NCBI GenBank assembly: GCA_937910665.1
Contig: CALEPR010000029.1
Coordinates: 1-18,378, forward strand
DNA: 18,378 nt
Source: an uncultured Selenomonadales bacterium
GTDB lineage: Bacteria; Bacillota; Negativicutes; Selenomonadales; Selenomonadaceae
Reading direction: 5' to 3'
The translations under genes were made by a program, and so were the position numbers. This document shows positions 6,464 to 13,671 of this stretch, in pieces. The notes beneath the pieces were generated by a model. That model did not search any database and was not told the origin of the DNA. It was given only the letters and a program-made list of their open reading frames with translations. Positions within the stretch are counted from its first letter, which is position 1; each line of letters starts with the position of its first letter.

Positions 6464-9125
6464 AATTGCGAAATATATCGGAAATATTTTATCGCTCCGC
6501 AAGCCGCAAGTTGAAAGTTTAGAAATTTTTGCGCAGATTTTGGAAATATTGACGTTGGAAAAAAATTGCGACCTTGAAAAGGAATTGCAAAAAGTTCATG
6601 AAAAATTTCCGACACTGACAGATTTTGAAAGAAATTTTCCGTCGATTTGTTTTTCATTAGCGACAGGAATCGGGAAAACTCGACTGATGGGCGCGTGCAT
6701 TGCTTACCTTCATTATGCGAAAAATATTAGAAATTTTTTTGTAATGGCTCCGAACTTAACGATTTACGAAAAGTTGAAAAAAGATTTGGGCAGTCCCGAA
6801 AATCCGAAATATGTTTTTCGCGGGCTTGATAAATTTTCCAATCCTCCGCGAATAATTGACGGCGACAATTACGAAAATTTTAATTCAAGCGTTTTGCTCG
6901 GCGCGAATGAAATTATTATAAACGTGTTCAACATTGCAAAATTAAATTCGGACAGCAAAGTTGAGAATGGAAAACCGGCGCGAATTAAAAGATTGAATGA
7001 AATTTTGGGCGAATCTTACTTTGAATATCTGCAAAATTTGTCGGATTTGTGCATTTTTATGGACGAAAGTCATCATTATCACGCCGATAAAAGTTTTGAA
7101 GTGATTAACGAACTTCAGCCGATTTTGGGCGTGGAATTGACGGCAACTCCGCAAATTCAAAAAGGCGCAAAAAAAATTTTGTTCAAAAATGTTGTGTACG
7201 AATATACTTTGGCGAGTGCATTGAACGACGAAAAATTTGTCAAAGTGCCTGTAGTTTTTACGCGAAAAGATTTTGACGCAAAACAATTTACGCCTGAACA
7301 ACTCGACAGAGAAAAATTGATTGACGGCGTGAGACTGCACGAAGAAACTAAAAATATTTTGGAAATTTATTCACGCGAAAATAATAGAAATTTAGTCAAG
7401 CCGTTTGTATTGGTAGTCGCAAAAGATACCGCGCATTCAAAAATTTTGCTGGATTTTATTCAGTCGAAAGATTTTTTTGGCGGACGATATGCGGAAAAAG
7501 TTATCGAAGTAAATTCTGCACTTCGCGGCGCGGAAAAAGATGAAAACATAAAAAAATTGCTCGCGCTTGAAAATCCCGAAAATAAAATTGAAATTGTAAT
7601 TCACGTCAATATGCTGAAGGAAGGCTGGGACGTGACGAATTTATATACAATAGTGCCGCTGAGAACTTCTGCGTCGGAAACTTTGACAGAACAGACAATC
7701 GGACGCGGCTTGCGACTTCCTTACGGCGAAAGAACCGGCGTTGCGGAAGTTGACAGACTTTCAATAGTCAGCCACGGCAAGTACGAAGAAATTGTAAATC
7801 TTGCGAACGATAAAAATTCGCTCGTGCGAAAAATTTCTTACATTGACGCAGAAAATTTTGATGACGCGCAAAAAGAAGTTGTCGAACTGCCGACGGTTTA
7901 CGATTCTTTGACGACTTCAGAAAATTTTACAACGCAGTTGGCAGAAAAAATTTCTCACGAAAAAAATTTAGAAATTGCAAAATTTGTGCAGAAAAAGGCG
8001 GCGACTTCGGTTATTGATTTGAATCGCCAAATAAAAAATTTTGACGCGATTAAAGCCGACGACACGCAAAAATTTTTGGTAAATTCTATCGCCAATGAAA
8101 CTGTGAAAAATTTTTCGGGAGTGTCGCACGATGAAATAAAAAATGCGGTCGAAAACGCTGTTGAAATGTGCGTAGAAAATTTGACTGAAAATATAATTCC
8201 GATACCTTGTGCAAAAATTCAAGCGACTGCCGAAGTCAAGCAAGAATTTCATAATTTTAGTTTGAACTGCGAAAATATTCGTTGGCAGCCATCGGAAGAT
8301 ATTTTTTTAGGTACGGAGTTAAAAAATTCCGGCGAAAGTTTTTCATTTAAATCAAAAATTTCTGCGGCTGAAAATTTTGACACGGCAGAAAATGAAATTA
8401 TTCGACGCGTCGCGAGTTTTGACAATATCGACTATAAAATTTGTGCGGAATTGCTGAAAACTTTGATTGCGGACGCGAAAAATTTTTTCAGAACATATTT
8501 GAGCGAGGAAGAAACCGAAAAAGTTATGCGCGAGCGGCAAAAAAGTTTGGCTGAAGAAATTTACAGGCAGATGAACAAAAATTTTTATTGCGAGAAGATT
8601 ACTTTCAACGCATCGGAAATGCGACCTTTTTCAAAAATTTTGCCGAGTTTTGGAAGTAAAATAAAGTCCGATGAAATTTATGATTTACGCTCAAATTTGC
8701 CGTCGTCAGAAGTGACGCGAAAAATTTTTCAAGGTTGCAAAAAATCTTGTCATATTTTTCATAAATTCGACAGCAACACGGAAAGAATTTTTGCGATTGT
8801 ATTGGAGCAGGACGACGAAGTTTTGAAGTGGTTGAGACCAGCCGCCAAGCAGTTTGATATTTTTTATAATCTGAGTGGCACACGATATGAGCCGGATTTT
8901 GTCGTGGAAACTGCGAAAAAAATTTTTATGGTTGAAACAAAAAATAGAAATAATTTGCAAGATGATGACGTTAAAACAAAGGCGACGGCTGGAAAAATTT
9001 ATTGCGAATTTGCAACGAATTGGAATTTGCAAAATGGCGGCAAGGCGTGGGAATATATTTTGTTGGCGGACGATGAAATTAAATTAAATTCCAGTTTCAA
9101 ATATTTGTTAAGTTGTGGGCGGTGA
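6456..9125 (+). CDS. res: Type III restriction endonuclease subunit (Res), helicase-nuclease
   Basis: Res hydrolyses ATP to move or signal along DNA and cuts when complexed with Mod at unmethylated sites. The SF2 motor has Walker A ATGIGKT (69-75), Walker B DESHH from residue 203, motif III ELTATPQ (227-233), and motifs V-VI around EGWDVTNLY (389-397) and QTIGRGLR (413-420). A C-terminal PD-(D/E)XK nuclease is visible as D814 with E827-T-K829 (PDFVVE...FMVETK). I used ATG 6456, with GAGGGG about 9 nt upstream; an in-frame TTG at 6438 is less likely. It has 889 aa, a little shorter than EcoP15I-type Res. The start overlaps the end of mod by 8 bp, implying translational coupling. Everything needed for activity is present. 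Confidence 0.93.
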   Translation: MNEIAKYIGNILSLRKPQVESLEIFAQILEILTLEKNCDLEKELQKVHEKFPTLTDFERNFPSICFSLATGIGKTRLMGACIAYLHYAKNIRNFFVMAPNLTIYEKLKKDLGSPENPKYVFRGLDKFSNPPRIIDGDNYENFNSSVLLGANEIIINVFNIAKLNSDSKVENGKPARIKRLNEILGESYFEYLQNLSDLCIFMDESHHYHADKSFEVINELQPILGVELTATPQIQKGAKKILFKNVVYEYTLASALNDEKFVKVPVVFTRKDFDAKQFTPEQLDREKLIDGVRLHEETKNILEIYSRENNRNLVKPFVLVVAKDTAHSKILLDFIQSKDFFGGRYAEKVIEVNSALRGAEKDENIKKLLALENPENKIEIVIHVNMLKEGWDVTNLYTIVPLRTSASETLTEQTIGRGLRLPYGERTGVAEVDRLSIVSHGKYEEIVNLANDKNSLVRKISYIDAENFDDAQKEVVELPTVYDSLTTSENFTTQLAEKISHEKNLEIAKFVQKKAATSVIDLNRQIKNFDAIKADDTQKFLVNSIANETVKNFSGVSHDEIKNAVENAVEMCVENLTENIIPIPCAKIQATAEVKQEFHNFSLNCENIRWQPSEDIFLGTELKNSGESFSFKSKISAAENFDTAENEIIRRVASFDNIDYKICAELLKTLIADAKNFFRTYLSEEETEKVMRERQKSLAEEIYRQMNKNFYCEKITFNASEMRPFSKILPSFGSKIKSDEIYDLRSNLPSSEVTRKIFQGCKKSCHIFHKFDSNTERIFAIVLEQDDEVLKWLRPAAKQFDIFYNLSGTRYEPDFVVETAKKIFMVETKNRNNLQDDDVKTKATAGKIYCEFATNWNLQNGGKAWEYILLADDEIKLNSSFKYLLSCGR

Positions 9126-9131
9126 AAAAAA

Positions 9132-9341
9132 ATGTTGCTGAACTACAAATTTAAAAATTTTTGTTCGTTCAAAGAGGAGACTGAATTTTCTTTGCGAGCG
9201 ACTGAAGATGTGCGAAAAAATTTTCCCGAAAATTATATTTCCGGCGTTCAAGATGTTTTGAAGTCGGCGGTAATTGTCGGCGAAAATGCCGGAGGAAAAT
9301 CTAACTTCATAAAAAGTTTGCAGTATCTGAAAAATTTTTTC
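9132..9341 (+). pseudogene. N-terminal stump of an OLD/RloA-like AAA ATPase
   Basis: Starting 6 bases after res, the frame gives about 69 residues typical of AAA ATPases with an OLD/RloA-like organisation. There is MLLNYKFKNFCSFKEETEF at the extreme N-terminus and Walker A GENAGGKS (50-57) after a VIVG strand. The helix IKSLQYLKNFFV follows. At about 9329-9341 the sequence changes into the antisense of a methyltransferase gene, and the frame stops at 9395. The Q-loop, signature, Walker B and any TOPRIM or partner-binding regions are gone, so it cannot be functional. Such ATPases commonly occur in defence islands, often beside RloB-type proteins, so this was probably a third gene of the mod-res operon. 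Confidence 0.8.
9329..9341. other. Deletion junction at an A/T microhomology
   Basis: GAAAAATTTTTTC at 9329-9341 serves both broken genes. On plus it encodes the LKNFF of the ATPase; on minus it encodes the EKIF of the methyltransferase. Left of it only the ATPase frame looks like protein, and right of it only the methyltransferase frame does. Confidence 0.7.
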
Positions 9342-10181
9342 GTAAGCAATCCATTCGCCATTTTTTTTGACAAACTCAATCAAATTTTTTTCTAAAGCGT
9401 CCTGCATTTTATTTTTTCCCCAACGCCAACACCCTTCCTCAGTTTTTGAAAGCATTGGAAAAATTTTTGTGCCGTCAGGAGCAGGAATTTCATAAAATAA
9501 ATTTGGTCTGTCAATTCTTCGACTGTTCGAGCCCCATTTTCTTAAAAGTTGCGTTTTATAAAATTTTCCTGTTTGTTCATCAAATTTTGGAAAATTTTCA
9601 GTTGATTTAATTTCTTCACCTGCGACAAAAAAATTTATATTTTTTGCGTAAGAAAATAAAAATTCGCTCGTGACTGCAAAAAATTTACTGTCTTGCCGTC
9701 CTCCTGAGCGTTTTACACAAAATTTAGCCAAAAAATTATGTACACCAAAAATTTCATCACAAATAAATTTAAGGTTATAAAGTTCGTTGTCGTCGATAGA
9801 AATAAAAATTGCGCCGTCGTCGGAGAGAAGTTTTTTCAAAAGTTTGAGGCGCGGATACATCATGCAAAGCCATTTGTCGTGGCGAGTCAAATCTTCGCCT
9901 TCCTTGCCGACGACTTGACCGAGCCATTTTTTTATTTGTGGCGCGTTTACATTGTCGTTATAAATCCAATTTTCATTTCCTGTATTGTACGGCGGGTCGA
10001 TGTAAACGCATTTAATTTTTCCTTCAAACTCAGGCAAAAGACTTTTCAAGGCAAGCAAATTATCGCCGTGAATAATTTTATTTTCAGTCGTGCCGCCGAA
10101 ATTATATTTTTTGTCGAGAATGTGGAACGGCGGATTATAAGTTGAAACTTTGTCTTTTCCGATAAAATTGAGCGTTGGCAT
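9329..10181 (-). pseudogene. Second Mod-type N6-adenine methyltransferase, 3' truncated
   Basis: ATG 10181-10179 has a strong GGAGG upstream. The product begins like a Mod protein, with HGDNLLALKSL (38-48), motif IV DPPYNTG (62-68), and SDDGAIFISIDDNELYNLK (120-138). Native-looking sequence continues to WIAYEKIF at about residue 283. The open frame then runs on to 9108, but those residues are antisense to the ATPase gene and meaningless. The SAM-binding FxGxG motif, which follows the catalytic motif in this class, is lost, so no methylation is expected. It resembles the intact mod only at protein motifs, so it is a separate lineage and not a duplicate. Its own promoter looks intact, so a dead protein may still be made. 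Confidence 0.85.
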
Positions 10182-10213
10182 AAAAAAATTCCTCCAAAAA
10201 TTTTTTCGGATTG

Positions 10214-10219
10214 ATTATA
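10214..10219 (-). promoter_or_regulatory. -10 box of a promoter for the truncated methyltransferase
   Basis: The minus strand has a perfect TATAAT at 10219-10214, about 33 bases before the start codon. Upstream, TTAACG lies 18 bp away and overlaps the end of the recombinase gene; TTGACT is only 11 bp away, too close. The -35 is therefore uncertain. Confidence 0.55.
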
Positions 10220-10232
10220 ACATTTTTTGAAG

Positions 10233-10802
10233 TCAATCGTTAATCGTTTGTTTTTCTTTCAGCCACTTGTAAACAGTCGGGCGCAAAACTTTGTAATGTT
10301 TTGCAATTTTTGTAACAGTCATAGTGCGTTCATAGTAAGCTTGCTTGTAGTAATCAAAATCTTTCGGACGTTTTTTGGCGTTGCGACCTTTATATTTTCC
10401 TGCGGCTTTTGCGAGTTGAATACCTTCGCGCTGACGTTGCAAAATAAGTTCGCGTTCAAATTCAGCAATCGCGCCGAAAATTGTGAGCATAAATTTACCT
10501 TGCGGCGTGGAAGAATCGAGTTGTTCTTTCAAACTCCGAACTTTGACATCTTTTTGCGATAAAGTTTCGACGATCTGAAGTAAATCGGTAGTGGAGCGAG
10601 CAAGTCGAGAAAATTCCGAAACAATAAGTTCATCGCCCTCGCGAAGAAAATTCATCATCTCATCAAACTTTGGACGCCTGGCAGATTTTGCAGAAACTTT
10701 ATCGACAAAAAATTTTTCAATGAAAATTTTGTCACGAAGTTCAACAATTTGCCGTTCCTCATTTTGTTCGATAGTCGAAACTCTGACATAACCGACGCGC
10801 AT
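10233..10802 (-). CDS. Small serine recombinase (resolvase/invertase family)
   Basis: This 189-residue protein belongs to the Tn3 resolvase/Hin-Gin family, which inverts, resolves or integrates DNA at short sites through a covalent phosphoserine. The nucleophile is S9 in YVRVSTIEQN, with R7 nearby. The active-site arginines are in the SRLARS motif (65-70; R66, R69), and QGKFMLTIFGAIAEFERELI (101-120) is the core-to-E-helix region. A C-terminal HTH (about 150-185, ending in TVTKIAKHY and PTVYKWLKE) would bind the site. Length and domains are complete. GGAGG lies 9 nt before the ATG but is inside a hairpin. It could act on transposon resolution or a local inversion; no partner sites were identified with confidence. 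Confidence 0.92.
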   Translation of the reverse strand: MRVGYVRVSTIEQNEERQIVELRDKIFIEKFFVDKVSAKSARRPKFDEMMNFLREGDELIVSEFSRLARSTTDLLQIVETLSQKDVKVRSLKEQLDSSTPQGKFMLTIFGAIAEFERELILQRQREGIQLAKAAGKYKGRNAKKRPKDFDYYKQAYYERTMTVTKIAKHYKVLRPTVYKWLKEKQTIND

Positions 10803-10810
10803 AAAAAATT

Positions 10811-10842
10811 ACCTCCGCAAAATTTTAAATCTTCGCGGAGGT
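10811..10842. promoter_or_regulatory. Hairpin masking the recombinase Shine-Dalgarno sequence
   Basis: ACCTCCGC (10811-10818) and GCGGAGGT (10835-10842) form an 8-bp GC-rich stem with a 16-nt AT-rich loop. In the minus-strand mRNA, the recombinase GGAGG lies in one arm and a perfect anti-SD CCTCC in the other, so translation could be held down. On plus the stem is followed by TTTTATC, so it could also be a terminator for transcripts entering from the left. Confidence 0.6.
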
Positions 10843-10881
10843 TTTATCAACATAAACTTTAAAATTTTTTTGTCATAGGTA

Positions 10882-10911
10882 AAAGTAAATTGAATTTCAA
10901 AAATTTACTTT
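10882..10911. repeat. AT-rich 10-bp inverted repeat upstream of the recombinase
   Basis: AAAGTAAATT (10882-10891) and AATTTACTTT (10902-10911) are exact inverted arms around a 10-nt centre. It lies 80 bases upstream of the recombinase start. It could be a recombinase binding site or a weak hairpin; there is no direct evidence for either. Confidence 0.4.
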
Positions 10912-11273
10912 GCGTTAATGACTTTAACAGTCGAAAAATTTTTTGTAAAAACAGGGTTCACTTTAGTTTCCAATAAATTCTGAAATGTAGAGAATCATTA
11001 AAAATTTTTAATCAAGATAAAATAGGCTTGTAATAACTGACACCAGTTTACAACTTTTGAAAATTCATATCAAACTTTAAAAAACTAAATAACAAGGATT
11101 GTCAATAATCTCAAATTTGGTCATTGAATTTTTGATAGTTCCGCATACTGACGCTAAACTCACAAAAAATACTTTCTCAAAAATCAATTTCCTTCTGTTA
11201 TGCGACTACTCAAAACGAAAATTTTGTAAACTGCTGTTTATGCGATAAATCAAGGATTTAAAAGATTATGAAT

Positions 11274-11308
11274 ACAGCCTCTTAGATATTTTCGATATGA
11301 GAGGCTGT
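11274..11308. repeat. 9-bp hairpin beside a GC-rich patch
   Basis: ACAGCCTCT (11274-11282) pairs with AGAGGCTGT (11300-11308) around a 17-nt loop that has extra ATAT/ATAT pairing. There is no T-run after it, so it is not a standard terminator. The following ~50 bases are unusually GC-rich for the neighbourhood. Confidence 0.45.
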
Positions 11309-11509
11309 GGAGTTCGACGGTGGACTATGTCGCGGTGGGCGTGGATGGGACGGCTGTAGCTACGACGATATAAAAAAACATAGGAAACTAAAAAAACATC
11401 TCGACTTTGCAGGAATCGGCAAAAAAGCGTAGAATGGAAACTAATTATAGTTTACCATTATGTTATCTTATCAACTTATGCTCGCAATCTCTTATGGGAT
11501 TGCTCGGGT

Positions 11510-11815
11510 TTGGAGATAATACAGAAGCGGAATGAGGTGGATGCCCTGATGAAAACCCTCTTCACCACGGGCAGAGGAACTCCTTTTGGTGCGCCCGTGC
11601 CGACGATAAAAATTGCGACGAACAGCAGCATCGCGCAAAGAAAGAGCAACTGGATTGATTTTAATGCGGGAACGATTGCCGAGGGAGAATCCTTGGACGC
11701 TGTGGAGGAACGGCTTCTTTCCCATGTGCTGACCGTCGCCTCCAGACAGAAAACGAAAAACGAGGGAAATGGCTTCCGTCAAATCTCCATTTTTAAGGAT
11801 GGGGTTGTGTTGTAA
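11510..11815 (+). pseudogene. uxaA: C-terminal remnant of altronate dehydratase (UxaA family)
   Basis: The frame encodes the C-terminal end of a UxaA-type dehydratase, which converts altronate to 2-keto-3-deoxygluconate in hexuronate breakdown. The hallmarks are FTTGRGTPFGAPVPTIKI, then ATNSSIAQRKSNWIDFNAG and the ending FRQISIFKDGVVL. Only about 90 residues match, against roughly 500 for the full enzyme. The N-terminal residues before about 11546 look unrelated, and the apparent TTG start at 11510 is not credible. Galactarate dehydratase is the main alternative; the adjacent KdgK-type kinase favours altronate. Codon use is richer in G and C than in the flanking island. It cannot be active. 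Confidence 0.8.
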
Positions 11816-11829
11816 AACGAAAGAGGTAG

Positions 11830-12366
11830 ATGACGATGAAAAATTTTATGGCCTCCGATTTCCTGCTCACAAACGGAACTGCGGAGAAATTATATAAAAA
11901 CTACGCAAAAGATATGCCCTTGGTGGATATTTTCTTTTGCTCGGAGAGTACGGCGCATTTGACCTTCCGCAAAGAAGGATCTTTGGAGGATATAATGCGG
12001 AGCTTTGTAAAGGAATATTCAATTTCCGTGATTGCCTCCACTCAAAGGACGGTTCACAGCCCCAAACGCCATACCTTCGGTTCGCTGTTCTACAGCGCGA
12101 AGGATGATCGATTCTATACGGAGGAACCCTATCGGGATATTGAAGTAGAAGATCGCATCGGTAGTGGGGATGCCTATATGGGCGGTGTGCTGTACGCTCT
12201 CTTGTCCGATACGGAAAACTATCAAAGGGCAGTGGAATACGGGAACGCTGCAAGCGCGGTCAAGAACACCGTACCGGGGGATCTGCCCTGCGCTCTGCGT
12301 GAAGAAATTGCCGAGGTCATCGCCGCTCACAAGGAGCTGAGGGAGTCATCGGAGATGACATGGTAG
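11830..12366 (+). pseudogene. kdgK: Truncated PfkB-family sugar kinase, probably 2-keto-3-deoxygluconate kinase
   Basis: The 178-residue product matches the C-terminal half of PfkB kinases, and KdgK phosphorylates 2-keto-3-deoxygluconate after UxaA. The anion-hole/catalytic motif is RIGSGDAYMGG (GSGD at 111-114). The ending AVEYGNAASAVKNTVPGD is the KdgK-type adenine-pocket region. Intact enzymes have about 310-340 residues beginning with a GE-x-M-x-R substrate site, which is absent. The first few codons have a fair AGAGGT site and may be the original start with an internal deletion, or a chance fusion. It sits 14 bases after the uxaA remnant, as in a hexuronate operon. Without the sugar-binding half it should be inactive. 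Confidence 0.75.
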
Positions 12367-12376
12367 GATTTTGATC

Positions 12377-12490
12377 ATGATAGATTTTTGGAAAATGAAG
12401 GGTTATCATAGTGAATATATGAGCCAATACAGTTGGGCAGAATTAAGTCTTGGAAGAATATATTTGAAAATGCTATCAGAGGAGCAATAG
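12377..12490 (+). CDS. Unassigned 37-residue ORF leading into the NHLM export operon
   Basis: ATG 12377 opens a 37-codon frame beginning MIDFWKMKGYHSEYMSQYSW and ending LKMLSEEQ, with a weak AGGA site upstream. It is rich in aromatic residues (two W, four Y, one F) and has no cysteine or membrane segment. It stops 5 bases before the likely GTG start of the adaptor, and its last codons (GAG GAG) supply that gene's ribosome binding site, so the two are probably translationally coupled. I do not recognise it. It lacks the features of a nitrile-hydratase-like leader peptide and has no GG or GA cleavage site. It could be a small regulatory or chaperone-like peptide, or the tail of a gene lost at the junction with kdgK. 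Confidence 0.4.
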   Translation: MIDFWKMKGYHSEYMSQYSWAELSLGRIYLKMLSEEQ

Positions 12491-12495
12491 AAAAC

Positions 12496-13671
12496 GTGAA
12501 AAAGTATTTTTACATAGGAATGGCGATAATAGTTCTGCTCGTGATGATTTTGCTAGGCTATGGAACATATTTAAATGAGCGCGGTGAGAATCAAATAACA
12601 GAATTGATGGAAAATCGAATGATTCCATTGAAAGGCACAAAAGCAGAAATCAGAAACATATGTCCGCAAATTACGCTGGAAATAGTAAATTTAACGTCAG
12701 AAGAAATGACAGATGTGGTTGCGCTGATAAATGGACGAGTAGTAAAAGAATATGTACAAAAAAATTCGCAGGTAAGACAAGGCGATATACTATTTGAGTT
12801 GGAAAATGAAGATATACCACTGAAATTGAGACAAATAGACAGCGATATATTGCAATCGGAAATAGAATTATCGAGAGCAAAAAATTCATTTCAACGCTAC
12901 AGCATGTTAAAAGATATGGACGCAATATCACAGGAAAAATATGAGGAAACAAAAGCGGTCTACGATGCAGCAGAAGCACGACTTGAGAATTATTTGGCGC
13001 AAAAAGCACAAATCGCATTGCAAGAAGCACATCAACAAGTTACAGCACCAATAAACGGCGAAGTTTTAATGATTTATCGTCAACAAGGCTCATATGTAAC
13101 GGCAGGAACAGCAGTAGCATTGATAGGAAATTTTCAAGAAATGACATTTTCTACAGCTATAGATGATGAAATCGCACAATTAATGACAGTCGGAGAAACA
13201 TTTGAATTGAGTTTTGGACGACACGAAGAATTTCAAAAGCCATACGGCGCAGAATATGCAGTTGGCAATAAAGGACGCGAACAAACATTCACAGCAAAAA
13301 TCAAAGAAATAACACCGAATTTAACAGAAAAAGCAGCAATAAGAAAAATATTGTGGACTGTAGATAATAGAGCCGGAATCTTAGAGCCGCGAGTTTATAA
13401 CAATGTCAGATTAAGACCGACGATCGCAAAAAAATGTTTGACGATACCGCTGGAAGCAATGATAGACAATACAACAGTTTTTACGGTTTTGGATAATGGA
13501 ACATTGAAAATAAAAAAAGTCGTCACAGGAGCAAATGACGGCAAATTTGTAGAGATAATTTCAGGATTGAACGAAAACGAAATAGTAATAACTTCAGATA
13601 CAAACGGCTTGAGCGAAGGAATGAAGGCAGATGTAACAATCGAGGCAGGTGATGACGATGGCGGCAGATGA
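12496..13671 (+). CDS. HlyD/RND-type membrane-fusion adaptor of the NHLM operon
   Basis: The protein should bridge an inner-membrane ABC exporter to the cell exterior or an outer-membrane channel. An N-terminal membrane anchor (YFYIGMAIIVLLVMILLGYG, about residues 4-23) is followed by a biotinyl-lipoyl half (GRVVKEYVQKNSQVRQGDIL). Next come a helical hairpin (about 110-185) and the second lipoyl half (VTAPINGEVLMIYRQQGSYV). A beta-barrel follows, and the C-terminal membrane-proximal part contains LNENEIVITSD. I prefer GTG 12496, with GAGGAG 11 nt upstream (391 aa). An in-frame TTG at 12433 has no Shine-Dalgarno sequence and overlaps the small ORF. It overlaps the next gene by 14 bases. Codons are A-rich, unlike the kinase remnant just before it. 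Confidence 0.87.
   Translation: MKKYFYIGMAIIVLLVMILLGYGTYLNERGENQITELMENRMIPLKGTKAEIRNICPQITLEIVNLTSEEMTDVVALINGRVVKEYVQKNSQVRQGDILFELENEDIPLKLRQIDSDILQSEIELSRAKNSFQRYSMLKDMDAISQEKYEETKAVYDAAEARLENYLAQKAQIALQEAHQQVTAPINGEVLMIYRQQGSYVTAGTAVALIGNFQEMTFSTAIDDEIAQLMTVGETFELSFGRHEEFQKPYGAEYAVGNKGREQTFTAKIKEITPNLTEKAAIRKILWTVDNRAGILEPRVYNNVRLRPTIAKKCLTIPLEAMIDNTTVFTVLDNGTLKIKKVVTGANDGKFVEIISGLNENEIVITSDTNGLSEGMKADVTIEAGDDDGGR

Larger units (their letters stand above)
10803..11509. other. About 700 bp without a convincing gene
   Basis: The stretch is mainly AT-rich with many stops in all frames. Besides the RBS hairpin it holds a 10-bp inverted repeat (10882-10911), a 9-bp hairpin (11274-11308), a short GC-richer patch around 11305-11360, and a 6-bp hairpin at 11484-11503 just before the uxaA remnant. 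No tRNA, rRNA or CRISPR pattern is visible. It may be decayed sequence or the boundary of inserted DNA. Confidence 0.6.

Noticed and set aside
4919..10181. Inversion by homologous recombination between mod and the truncated mod2
   Set aside because: They share protein motifs, but their DNA differs throughout even the conserved HGDNLLALKSL and DPPYNTG regions, so there is no long repeat for recombination.
11299..11361. 20-codon frame beginning MRGCGVRRW as a possible Cys/Trp-rich precursor peptide
   Set aside because: No ribosome binding site, no leader-like region or GG/GA motif, and it lies in a hairpin and GC-rich patch; chance is more likely.
11380..11445. Repeated GGAAACTAA as a possible CRISPR fragment
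   Set aside because: Only two 9-base copies with no conserved longer repeat or regular spacing.
12433..12495. TTG start for the HlyD-like adaptor
   Set aside because: No Shine-Dalgarno sequence precedes it, and the stretch overlaps the 37-codon ORF. GTG 12496 with GAGGAG is better, though not certain.
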